Positions 1 to 6,031 of a stretch of 11,019 nucleotides of DNA are shown in pieces. Source of the DNA: an uncultured Bacilli bacterium. GTDB taxonomy: Bacteria; Bacillota_I; Bacilli_A; RF39; UBA660. The stretch covers positions 1 to 11,019 of the forward strand of contig CALVHK010000027.1 in assembly GCA_944327405.1 (NCBI GenBank). The letters run 5' to 3'. The stretch's first letter is position 1, and the number at the start of each line of letters is the position of its first letter. The notes below the pieces were generated by a model, which was not told where the DNA came from, did no database searches, and saw nothing but the letters and a program-made list of their open reading frames with translations. The position numbers were made by a program, and so were the translations under genes.

Positions 1-333
1 ATGTATGGAATGGTAGGAAATATGGCAATGGACACAGTAGCATATCATACAAGTAAAGGTGGAGTAATTAACTTTACTCGTGCTGTAGCAGCTGAACTAG
101 CCAAATATGGTATTACTTGTAATGCGATTTGTCCAGGCTATTTTGATACCGAGCTTACCCATGAAACACTGATTACGGATTCATTTACAGCATACATGAA
201 AGCAACAGTTCCTCTTGGAAGATATGGTAAAGAGGGCGAGCTTAATGCTGCTGCCATATTCTTAGGAAGCGAAGAGGCAAGCTATGTCACAGGAGTAATC
301 CTACCAGTCGATGGTGGCTACACTTGTGTTTAA
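1..333 (+). CDS. Short-chain dehydrogenase/reductase, C-terminal part (5' end outside window)
   Basis: NAD(P)-dependent oxidoreductase of the classical SDR family, cytosolic. The visible 110 residues carry the catalytic Tyr-x-x-x-Lys as YHTSK (Tyr15, Lys19 of the visible part), the family's PG turn in the CPGYFDT segment (residues 45-51), and the usual end with VTG followed by PVDGGY. Full SDRs are about 250 residues, and the Rossmann glycine motif and the catalytic Ser, which should lie just before residue 1, are missing. The ATG at base 1 is therefore almost certainly an internal methionine and the gene begins upstream of the window. The C-terminal half resembles gluconate 5-dehydrogenase and 3-oxoacyl-ACP reductase (FabG-like) branches; the substrate cannot be read from this part. 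A strong terminator follows directly, so this is the last gene of its transcript. Confidence 0.9.
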   Translation: MYGMVGNMAMDTVAYHTSKGGVINFTRAVAAELAKYGITCNAICPGYFDTELTHETLITDSFTAYMKATVPLGRYGKEGELNAAAIFLGSEEASYVTGVILPVDGGYTCV

Positions 334-340
334 TCCAAAG

Positions 341-369
341 AATCTACTAGGAAACTAGTGGATTTTTTT
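341..369 (+). terminator. Intrinsic terminator of the SDR gene
   Basis: A 10-bp stem (341-350 with 355-364, one G-T wobble) with a GAAA tetraloop is followed by a run of T ending at 369. It starts 8 bases after the SDR stop codon and separates that gene from the accessory island downstream. Confidence 0.9.
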
Positions 370-458
370 GATTGATGTAATTTTTTCGTAAAATTTTAAA
401 ATAAAAAAGGAAATCTGTGATATAGGGGTAATAAATATAAGTAAGGGAGTGTAACTTT

Positions 459-480
459 TATAATTTTATTGAATGGAGGG
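459..480 (+). promoter_or_regulatory. Possible -10 box and RBS of the RhuM fragment
   Basis: A perfect TATAAT lies at 459-464 and a GGAGGG Shine-Dalgarno at 475-480, 6 bases before the GTG at 487. No convincing -35 box is present at normal spacing, so promoter activity is uncertain. The RBS is what decides the start: the upstream in-frame TTG at 469 has no RBS. Confidence 0.4.
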
Positions 481-486
481 TTTATA

Positions 487-933
487 GTGAAAAATGAAAT
501 TATAATATTTGAAAATCAAAATGTGAAACTTGAAGTTAACACGAAAGACGAAACGGTATGGTTAAACCGAGAGCAGATGGCAGAGTTATTTGATAGAGAC
601 GTTAAAACAATAGGTAAACATATTAATAATGTTTTGAATGAAGAATTAAAGGATGAAGTGGTTGTCGCAAAATTTGCGACAACCACTAAACATGGAGCAA
701 TAGTAGGAAAAACACAAACAAAGGAAGTAGAATATTACAACCTAGACATGATTATATCAGTAGGCTATCGTGTGAAATCAAAAAATGGTGTAATATTTCG
801 AAAATGGGCCAATAAGATATTGAAAGAATATTTAATTAAAGGATATTCTGTAAACGAGCGTAGATTAGAGTACTTAGAAAAAGCAGTTAATTATGAATTT
901 TCTAACATAAAAGGACGTCTGCACGTAATTTAA
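487..933 (+). pseudogene. rhuM: RhuM-family protein, truncated N-terminal half
   Basis: Recognised as the RhuM (virulence RhuM/DOC-associated) family from its usual opening (about residues 3-35, with the DETVWL and QMAELF signatures), VAKFATT at residues 60-66, and YNLDMIISVGYRVKS followed by FRKWANKILKEYLIKGY at residues 84-120. The biochemical role of the family is not established; it occurs in genomic islands, near restriction systems and in prophage-like regions. Family members are usually around 330 residues, but here recognisable RhuM sequence ends near residue 134 (RRLEYLEKAV) and the frame stops at 148. The last 14 residues look like a different protein (see the DUF1016-like fragment). 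The GTG at 487 is chosen because of the RBS at 475-480. A 31-bp palindrome sits at 657-687. I infer a broken gene, although expression of the N-terminal domain alone cannot be excluded. Confidence 0.8.
657..687. repeat. Perfect 31-bp palindrome inside the RhuM fragment
   Basis: Two 15-base arms, AGTGGTTGTCGCAAA at 657-671 and its exact reverse complement at 673-687, flank a single A at 672. It encodes VVVAKFATTT in the RhuM frame. The family often carries a VxAKFATT-like peptide there, and that peptide is naturally easy to encode palindromically, so coincidence is possible. As RNA it could fold into a long hairpin; as DNA it could extrude or bind a dimeric protein. Confidence 0.9.
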
Positions 934-1073
934 GGCATGTGCAAAAGTTTGCTAAAGAATTTAAAAATGATGAATTTTTGCAAGGAATCCTTGCAAAATT
1001 ACCATTTTCTTCTATTACAACGATAATGGACCAAGTCTTGAAGACATTGAAAAAAGATCAGAAGAAACGATAA
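889..1073 (+). pseudogene. Frameshifted fragment resembling a DUF1016/YhcG N-terminal domain
   Basis: From base 889 the RhuM frame reads NYEFSNIKG. Shifting frame near 913-918, the sequence continues as SARNLRHVQKFAKEF, then NDEFLQGILAKLPFS and IMDQV, up to a stop at 1071-1073. Joined, this looks like the start of DUF1016 proteins, in which a 'FP-x-MKG-F-S-x-RNL-x-YM-x-x-FA' region is followed by 'VQ-x-x-LAQLPW-x-H-x-x-L'. Full proteins are about 340 residues with a C-terminal PDDEXK nuclease domain, absent here. The match is from memory of the family pattern and is moderate. A third frame (about 1024-1078, reading NGPSLEDIEKR) also stays open briefly, which fits a decayed remnant. No RBS or start of its own is seen. 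Confidence 0.5.
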
Positions 1074-1110
1074 AATGAATAGAAGCACCTTTTTAAAAGG
1101 GGAAGTGCTG

Positions 1111-1119
1111 TGATATAAT
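1111..1119 (+). promoter_or_regulatory. Extended -10 promoter of the RluA-family gene
   Basis: TGATATAAT is a perfect extended -10 element (TG at 1111-1112, TATAAT at 1114-1119). No TTGACA-like -35 is seen at 17 bases, which extended -10 promoters tolerate. The predicted start near 1126 leaves a leader of about 14 bases carrying the GAGGG RBS at 1131-1135. Confidence 0.6.
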
Positions 1120-1139
1120 GGAAATATCAAGAGGGAATT

Positions 1140-1787
1140 ATGAAAAAATTAGACATTATCTATGAAGACAAAAATATATTAGTGGTAAATAAACCATCGA
1201 AAATGCTAACCATTAGTGATGGAACGAGTGCTCCAACACTATATGAAGAAGCACGAGAGTATGTAAAGAAAAAACACAAGTCAAATAAAATCTTTATCGT
1301 GCACAGACTAGATAAAGATACATCGGGAGTCATTTTATTTGCAAAATCTGAAAAGATAAAAAAAGAACTTCAAAATAACTGGAATGATTTAGCTAGTAGA
1401 GAGTATATTGCTATATTGGAAGGGCAATTAAAAGAAAACAGTGGCAAGATAAAACAGTATTTATTGGAGGATATTACTCATAAAGTATATGTGTCGAAAA
1501 ACAAAAAGGGTGAGTATGCTGAAACTTACTTTGAAGTCTTGAATAGAACTAACAAAAATACAGTAGTGAGAGTATTTATCAAAACGGGAAAGAAAAACCA
1601 AATTCGTGTTGCTTTTGCGTCTTTAGGCCATCCCATTATTAGTGATAAGAAGTATGGTAGCGTGACTAATCCCCTAAAAAGATTAGGACTTCATGCTTAT
1701 AAATTAGGAGTAAAAATAGACGGAAAATACTATCTGTTTACGGCAGATATTCCGGTGTGCTTTACACCATATTTAAAAAAAGAGTGA
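1140..1787 (+). CDS. RluA-family pseudouridine synthase (single-domain)
   Basis: Converts specific uridines in rRNA or tRNA to pseudouridine in the cytosol. The catalytic motif HRLDKDTSG is at residues 55-63 with Asp58 as the expected nucleophile. The conserved C-terminal block appears as TGKKNQIR (149-156), GHPIISDKKYG (163-173) and RLGLHA (181-186). At 215 residues it is much shorter than RluD-type enzymes (about 300) because it lacks the N-terminal S4 RNA-binding domain, like the short RluA/TruC-type members. In most relatives the TGKKNQIR block reads TGRTHQIR, so the Arg and His positions are substituted here by Lys and Asn. The start is fixed by GAGGG at 1131-1135. The target base cannot be predicted from sequence. 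The gene has its own promoter and lies 48 bases before the ABC pair. Confidence 0.9.
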   Translation: MKKLDIIYEDKNILVVNKPSKMLTISDGTSAPTLYEEAREYVKKKHKSNKIFIVHRLDKDTSGVILFAKSEKIKKELQNNWNDLASREYIAILEGQLKENSGKIKQYLLEDITHKVYVSKNKKGEYAETYFEVLNRTNKNTVVRVFIKTGKKNQIRVAFASLGHPIISDKKYGSVTNPLKRLGLHAYKLGVKIDGKYYLFTADIPVCFTPYLKKE

Positions 1788-1835
1788 CGATTAATCAAAA
1801 ATATAGTAAAATATTATTGATAGTGAGGTTAATAT

Positions 1836-2735
1836 ATGTTAAAAGTAGAAAATGTAACCAAATATTATGGTGATGTGCTAGCCGTTGATGATCTATCGTT
1901 TACGATTAATGATGGAGAAATCTTTGGCCTTTTAGGTGTGAATGGTGCTGGTAAAACCACAACATTTCGGATGATTATGAGTTTGCTTGAACCAACGAAA
2001 GGCAAAATCACGTTAAATGGCAAACCTGTCGGGTATGATGTAAGTGAGCGTATTGGCTTTTTAACAGAAGAGCGAAGCCTACTTACGAAACTTACCGTAA
2101 AAGAACAGGTGATTTATTATGCAACCATAAAAGGGATGAAAAAGATCGATATTCTAGAAAAACTAGATTATTGGTTGGACCGGTTTGGTATTGCTGAATA
2201 CAAAGAACGTAAAATTAAAGAATTGTCGAAAGGAAATCAACAAAAGATCCAATTTATTACCGCAATTATTCATGAACCAGACTTGCTCGTATTAGACGAG
2301 CCATTTACTGGACTCGATCCAATCAATGTTGAATTATTCATGGAAGTAATTCGTGAGTTCAAAAACAAAGGTAAGATGATTATCTTCTCATCTCACCGGA
2401 TGGAACATGTTGAGCTATTTTGTGAGAAACTAGTAATTTTGTTAAAAGGAAAAACCGTATTAAGTGGTTCCCTAAAAGAAATAAAAAAGAATTACCGTAA
2501 GAAAGTAATTCGTATTAATGGAAATGTGGATCTTGATGCCCTAAAGAAATGTAAGGGAGTTATTGAGGTAAACAATGAATCATTAGACATTGTTGTCAAA
2601 ATCGAAAGTGATGAGTATGTAGATGAGGTATTTAAAGTGGTCAAAAAGGGCAGTGATATAACCAAATTTGTGGTAGAAGATGCCTCACTTAATGAAATCT
2701 TTGTTAGTTTGGTAGGTGTTGCATATGAAAAATAA
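1836..2735 (+). CDS. ABC exporter ATPase, YhaQ/NatA type
   Basis: Nucleotide-binding subunit of a two-component ABC exporter; binds and hydrolyses ATP at the inner face of the membrane with the permease encoded next. Walker A is GVNGAGKTT (residues 34-42), the signature motif LSKGNQQKIQ (130-139), Walker B LLVLDEP (150-156), D-loop GLDP (159-162) and switch histidine SSHRMEH (about 185-191). The Q-loop position is in the TEER stretch (77-80). The C-terminal extension after about residue 215 corresponds to the DUF4162-type domain of these ATPases. The whole protein follows the pattern of Bacillus subtilis YhaQ, close to NatA of the Na+ exporter; the substrate is not determinable. RBS GTGAGG is at 1823-1828. 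The 3' end overlaps the permease start by 11 bases, indicating translational coupling. I see no convincing promoter in the 48-base gap upstream. Confidence 0.93.
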   Translation: MLKVENVTKYYGDVLAVDDLSFTINDGEIFGLLGVNGAGKTTTFRMIMSLLEPTKGKITLNGKPVGYDVSERIGFLTEERSLLTKLTVKEQVIYYATIKGMKKIDILEKLDYWLDRFGIAEYKERKIKELSKGNQQKIQFITAIIHEPDLLVLDEPFTGLDPINVELFMEVIREFKNKGKMIIFSSHRMEHVELFCEKLVILLKGKTVLSGSLKEIKKNYRKKVIRINGNVDLDALKKCKGVIEVNNESLDIVVKIESDEYVDEVFKVVKKGSDITKFVVEDASLNEIFVSLVGVAYEK

Positions 2736-4023
2736 ATTTAAGTATTTAGTAAAATACAGCCTAAAAAAGAAAATTGATACCAAATGGTTTAAGATCGTTA
2801 ATGTTTTATTATTAGTGTTAATCGTTTTCTTAGTAAACATGGATTATTTAATCAATTTATTTGGGGGAGATTTTGAAGAAAAAGAAACAATTTATGTCGT
2901 AGATCATGTTGGCTCTTTTGATACTTTCTCCAGCTATTTTAATGCTTTAGCAACCGAGATGGGTACCGATGAATATGAAATAATATTAGACAAGAATATT
3001 CTAAACAACGAAAGTGAAATCGATGATGAAGTAATCGTCGTCTTAAATCCATCGAATACCGAATACTTAAGTGGTGAAATCGTATCTTTTGATGCTGTAT
3101 CAAGAACAACTTATGAAATGATTGTAAATGCCCTTAATGCGGTAAAAAGTGAACTAGTATTAAGTACAAGTGGCTTGTCACCAGAGGAAATTACTGCTTT
3201 ATCTAGTCCTGTTGAAATAACCGAAACCGTATTAAATGAAGAAGCTCAAAATAATGAAACCAAAGAAAATGTAGGTACGATTGTAACAACAATCTTAATC
3301 ATACCATTCTTTATTCTAATTGTTACCATGGTTCAAATGTTAGGTGCAGAAATCAATGATGAAAAAACAAGTAGGGGAATGGAAATTATCATATCCAGTG
3401 TACCAGCGAAAACGCACTTTATCTCCAAAGTAGTTGCAGCCATATCTTATGTATTAATTCAAGGCATATTATTATTGATCTATTCGGGGCTAGCTATGCT
3501 TTTAAGGAATGTTTTAGCAAGTACGAGTACGGCTACTGCATCTGGTGGTATGTTTAGTGAAATTATAACCATGTTAAGTGATGCCGGCATATTTAGTTTG
3601 CTTGCAAAAGGAAGTATTGTTCTAATCATTCTCTTTATAGTAAGCTTTATAGCCTATGCGATAACTGCTGCTATACTTGCTAGTATGACAACCAACATTG
3701 AAGACTTTCAACAACTACAAACACCCCTTATGGTTATTATGTTAGTAGGATATTATGTAGCGCTAATGGCTGTCATGTTTGATGGATCTATATTTATTCA
3801 AATTTTAGCCTATATTCCATTATTATCTGTCATGATCGCTCCAACACTTTATTTAATAGGAGAGATGAGCCTACTTGCTCTAACAATATCAACGCTACTG
3901 ACAGTAGTGGTAACTTACTTCTTATATAAATATGGACTTAGAATTTACAAAGTAGGAATACTTAATTATTCTTCGACTAAATTATGGCGAAAGATGTTTA
4001 AATCGCTTGGAAATAAAGAATAG
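2725..4023 (+). CDS. ABC exporter permease, YhaP/NatB type (ABC-2 family)
   Basis: Membrane subunit partnering the preceding ATPase. Reading 432 residues from ATG 2725, hydrophobic segments lie near residues 22-46, 184-208, 235-262, 297-320, 333-352, 357-378 and 384-401. A large, acidic, presumably extracytoplasmic region of about 135 residues lies between the first and second, the typical NatB/YhaP layout. A conserved cytoplasmic motif, EINDEKTSRGMEIIISSV (209-226), follows the second segment and is the likely coupling site to the ATPase. GTG (2716) and TTG (2719) codons also lie in frame, but ATG 2725, 7 bases after a GGTAGGTG stretch and overlapping the ATPase stop, is the better start. 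NatAB-type pumps export Na+ or toxic compounds; the role of YhaQP is less defined, so the cargo here is unknown. Confidence 0.9.
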   Translation: MKNKFKYLVKYSLKKKIDTKWFKIVNVLLLVLIVFLVNMDYLINLFGGDFEEKETIYVVDHVGSFDTFSSYFNALATEMGTDEYEIILDKNILNNESEIDDEVIVVLNPSNTEYLSGEIVSFDAVSRTTYEMIVNALNAVKSELVLSTSGLSPEEITALSSPVEITETVLNEEAQNNETKENVGTIVTTILIIPFFILIVTMVQMLGAEINDEKTSRGMEIIISSVPAKTHFISKVVAAISYVLIQGILLLIYSGLAMLLRNVLASTSTATASGGMFSEIITMLSDAGIFSLLAKGSIVLIILFIVSFIAYAITAAILASMTTNIEDFQQLQTPLMVIMLVGYYVALMAVMFDGSIFIQILAYIPLLSVMIAPTLYLIGEMSLLALTISTLLTVVVTYFLYKYGLRIYKVGILNYSSTKLWRKMFKSLGNKE

Positions 4024-4051
4024 ACGACTCTAAAGGGCCGTCTTTTAATTT
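4022..4051 (+). terminator. Terminator of the ABC operon, probably shared with the convergent CotF-like genes
   Basis: AGACG (4022-4026) pairs with CGTCT (4039-4043); inside it CTC pairs with GGG around a TAAA loop, with one mismatch. T-rich sequence follows on the plus strand (4043-4053). It begins in the permease stop codon and ends next to the stop of the opposing gene at 4045. On the minus strand the downstream sequence is less T-rich, so termination there would be weaker. Confidence 0.7.
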
Positions 4052-4293
4052 TTCTTCTTTAATTTCTTTAATGTATCATTGATCGTTTTCGCACTGACAT
4101 TGCTTACCGTGTACCAACCACATTCCGTCATTTTTTGATACAAATTATGTTGAAGTTTTAAGGTTTCTTCAAGGCCAGAGTGTAGTGCTTCATGCACGGC
4201 TTTATTGGATGCTTCAAGTGTTCCATGAACGTATACTTCCATATTGCTTTTAAGAAGTAACAATATATTTTCCATTAATAATTGATCGTTCAT
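4045..4293 (-). CDS. CotF-like spore coat family protein (second of pair)
   Basis: 82 residues matching the CotF/coat-F family: an N-terminal block NDQLLMENILLLLKS with EVYVHGTLEASN (about residues 2-30) and a C-terminal block MTECGWYTVSNV (about 56-67), then a lysine-rich tail. Family members are small helical, ferritin-like-fold proteins of the spore coat or spore surface. Many Bacillota CotF-like proteins are about twice this size; here that length is divided between this gene and the preceding one, which overlap by 4 bases (ATGA), so the two are probably made together and may pair. Found in spore formers and in lineages derived from them; presence alone does not prove sporulation. Confidence 0.8.
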   Translation of the reverse strand: MNDQLLMENILLLLKSNMEVYVHGTLEASNKAVHEALHSGLEETLKLQHNLYQKMTECGWYTVSNVSAKTINDTLKKLKKKN

Positions 4294-4478
4294 TTTGACT
4301 CACTCTCCAATAAATTCATAAGTTTAGATTCAATCATTTGATGTTTCTTTAATTCCGATTTCAAGAAAGTTTGCAAGTTTTTATCTTGAAGTTGACTAAT
4401 TACATCCGCTACAATTGCTCCAACATTTTTCTCATGACCTATAGCATCTTCAACATATAACAATTCTTTTTGTGTCAT
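4290..4478 (-). CDS. Small CotF-related helical protein (first of pair)
   Basis: 62 residues with the opening KELLYVEDAIGHEKN (4-18) that I associate with short CotF/YhcQ-type proteins of Bacillota, followed by an amphipathic helix rich in Gln, Lys and Leu (QLQDKNLQTFLKSELKKH, 29-46). No signal peptide or membrane segment. Start supported by a strong GGAGG at 4485-4489 on the minus strand. It lies 67 bases downstream of the phosphomannomutase gene, behind that gene's terminator, and overlaps the next gene by ATGA. With its partner it resembles the two halves of one longer CotF protein. Function inferred only from family resemblance and pairing. Confidence 0.7.
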   Translation of the reverse strand: MTQKELLYVEDAIGHEKNVGAIVADVISQLQDKNLQTFLKSELKKHQMIESKLMNLLESESK

Positions 4479-4523
4479 AACATACCTCCGTTAGTAGTAT
4501 GGCAAAAAAGAGTACTTTTAAAC

Positions 4524-4550
4524 AAAAAAATAAGAGGACTTCTCTTATTT
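4524..4550 (-). terminator. Intrinsic terminator of the phosphomannomutase gene
   Basis: AAATAAGAG at 4528-4536 pairs with CTCTTATTT at 4542-4550 (9 bp, 5-base loop). On the minus strand the stem is followed by seven T (complement of 4524-4530). The stop codon of the enzyme gene (4545-4547) lies inside the stem. The CotF-like genes beyond it are expressed either by read-through or from an unseen promoter. Confidence 0.85.
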
Positions 4551-5900
4551 ATTGTAAGCATTAATTAAATTCGTGAATATCGTTTGTAAGTTTTGTAGTC
4601 CAGCCTCATCCGTTGCTTCACATCGCATCGTAATATTTGGCCCTGTATTACTAGCTCGAACCAAAGCCCAACCGGTTTGGAAGTTTGCTCGAACACCATC
4701 AATGGTATTTAAAGGCCATCTTTGTGATTCACAAAACTCTTTAACCCTTTTAATGACTTCAAATTTTTTATTATCAGGACTAGGGAACTTAATCTCAGGA
4801 GTACTGTAATATTTTGGAATATCTGCAAGTAGCTCACTTAAACTCTTATTGGTTTTACTCAAAATTTCAATTAACCGGAGTCCCGCATAAATACCACTAC
4901 CTACATCGGCTATTTTATCACGGAAGTAAAAATGTCCGGAATATTCGCCACCAAACGGCATATCATCTTCTTTTACTTTTGCCTCAGTATAACTAGCCCC
5001 GGTCCGGTAGCATACCGGTGTACCACCAAGTCTTTTGATTTCGTCTTCGAGTGCTTTCGAGCATTTCACATCAAACAAGAATGTTTTATTTTTAACTTGA
5101 TTAATAATATCTCGAACAACAAGAATCATAAAATGATCACTTGGTACAACTTCACCTAATTCATTCACAATACCGAGACGATCACCATCCCCATCAAAAG
5201 CAATACCAAGATCCGCTTTTTTAGCAACAACCGTTTTCTTTAATGTCTCCAAGTTTGCTTCCACATTTGGATCAGGGTGATGATTAGGGAAGTGTCCGTC
5301 ACTTTCTTCAAATAGAATTTCAAAATCAACCCGAACTTTCTCAAATACTTTTCTTGCTACAATCGAAGTAGTACCATTTCCTAAATCAATAATCACTTTT
5401 CTTTTTCTTCTACCAAATTGTACACCATAGCGTAAATATTCTACATATTTTTCGGTAATATTCCCACTAGAAACTGTACCTGTACCACTTAAAAACTTTC
5501 CTGCAAAAGTATAATTTTTAAAGTCTTCAATCATCTCACCTCTGGCATTGGCAAGCATATCAAAGGAGAATTTAAACCCATTATCATCTTTAGGGTTATG
5601 GCTAGCTGTAATCATAATGCCAAACAAATTATGAATATACCGGGCATAATAATGCATTGGTGTCGTGGTAAGTCCATAATTGTAAACATTAAGGCCACTA
5701 TCGGTAATTCCTTTGGTTAGATAGGCTGCTAAAGCAGGACTAGAAAGCCTATTATCATAAGAGACAATACAAGTAGTTTGATTGAGTTTTTCTCTTAAGT
5801 AACTTCCATAACTACGACCAATTGTATAAGCAACCGTTTCATTAATTTCGGTCGGATAAACACCCCGAATATCATATTCTCTAAATATATTTGGATTCAT
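4545..5900 (-). CDS. Phosphomannomutase/phosphoglucomutase (alpha-D-phosphohexomutase)
   Basis: Interconverts hexose 1-phosphate and 6-phosphate (mannose and/or glucose), supplying sugar nucleotides for cell-surface polysaccharide; cytosolic. All four family signatures are present in 451 residues, close to the usual length: the phosphoserine loop TASHNP with Ser100, the Mg2+ loop DGDGDR (236-241), the sugar-specificity loop GGEYSG (317-322), and the phosphate-binding loop RASNTGPNITMR (415-426). The GEYSG and RASNT forms are those of AlgC/PMM-PGM-type enzymes rather than GlmM. The frame extends 18 codons further upstream, but ATG 5898-5900 fits the family start (FREYDIRG near residue 6) and has AAAGAGG 6 bases before it; the longer form would run through the promoter. 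Monocistronic, with promoter and terminator both visible. PMM versus PGM preference cannot be decided. Confidence 0.95.
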   Translation of the reverse strand: MNPNIFREYDIRGVYPTEINETVAYTIGRSYGSYLREKLNQTTCIVSYDNRLSSPALAAYLTKGITDSGLNVYNYGLTTTPMHYYARYIHNLFGIMITASHNPKDDNGFKFSFDMLANARGEMIEDFKNYTFAGKFLSGTGTVSSGNITEKYVEYLRYGVQFGRRKRKVIIDLGNGTTSIVARKVFEKVRVDFEILFEESDGHFPNHHPDPNVEANLETLKKTVVAKKADLGIAFDGDGDRLGIVNELGEVVPSDHFMILVVRDIINQVKNKTFLFDVKCSKALEDEIKRLGGTPVCYRTGASYTEAKVKEDDMPFGGEYSGHFYFRDKIADVGSGIYAGLRLIEILSKTNKSLSELLADIPKYYSTPEIKFPSPDNKKFEVIKRVKEFCESQRWPLNTIDGVRANFQTGWALVRASNTGPNITMRCEATDEAGLQNLQTIFTNLINAYNK

Positions 5901-5925
5901 ACAAAACCTCTTTCTACTCTTTATA

Positions 5926-5954
5926 ATCATATCATAAAAAGAGTATAAATTCAA
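5926..5954 (-). promoter_or_regulatory. Promoter of the phosphomannomutase gene
   Basis: On the minus strand, TTGAAT (5954-5949), a 17-base spacer and TATGAT (5931-5926) make a good housekeeping promoter. Transcription would start near 5919, giving a leader of about 19 bases that contains the AAAGAGG RBS (5907-5913). Confidence 0.75.
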
Positions 5955-5955
5955 G

Positions 5956-5984
5956 TTGCTTATCCTGTATCTTTATGGTATAAT
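5956..5984 (+). promoter_or_regulatory. Promoter of the large repeat-protein operon
   Basis: TTGCTT (5956-5961), a 17-base spacer and TATAAT (5979-5984), with TG at 5976-5977 forming an extended -10. Its -35 box is separated by one base from the -35 box of the opposite promoter. The predicted start near 5991 leaves a leader of about 41 bases. Confidence 0.8.
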
Positions 5985-6031
5985 TAAAAAAGATTTAGAA
6001 GTTTTTTTGTGGTGTGAAAGTAGGGACTAAA

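Noticed and set aside
1..3. ATG at base 1 as the true start of the SDR gene
   Set aside because: It would omit the cofactor-binding half and the catalytic Ser that all classical SDRs need; the window edge simply falls at an internal methionine.
1084..1109. Hairpin AGCAC/GTGCT as a terminator after the decayed island
   Set aside because: Only five pairs with a 16-base loop, no T-run after it, and it directly abuts the extended -10 promoter; the inner CCTTTT/AAAAGG symmetry leaves too small a loop.
1791..1817. Separate promoter for the ABC exporter pair (TTAATC with TATTAT)
   Set aside because: The spacer is 15 bases and both boxes are weak; such AT-rich matches are expected by chance, so I did not annotate it.
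4488..4522. Forespore SigG-like promoter (CATACTA on the minus strand at 4501-4495) for the CotF-like pair
   Set aside because: The -10 matches the SigG pattern, but the -35 region is poor and the predicted transcription start would fall inside the Shine-Dalgarno sequence at 4484-4489, leaving no functional leader.
4573..5159. Plus-strand reading frames of 60-78 codons
   Set aside because: They lie antisense to the well-supported mutase gene, have no RBS and no recognisable protein features.
5901..5954. Eighteen-codon N-terminal extension of the phosphomannomutase
   Set aside because: It runs through the -10 and -35 boxes and the RBS, has no family similarity, and the family's N-terminus starts at ATG 5898-5900.
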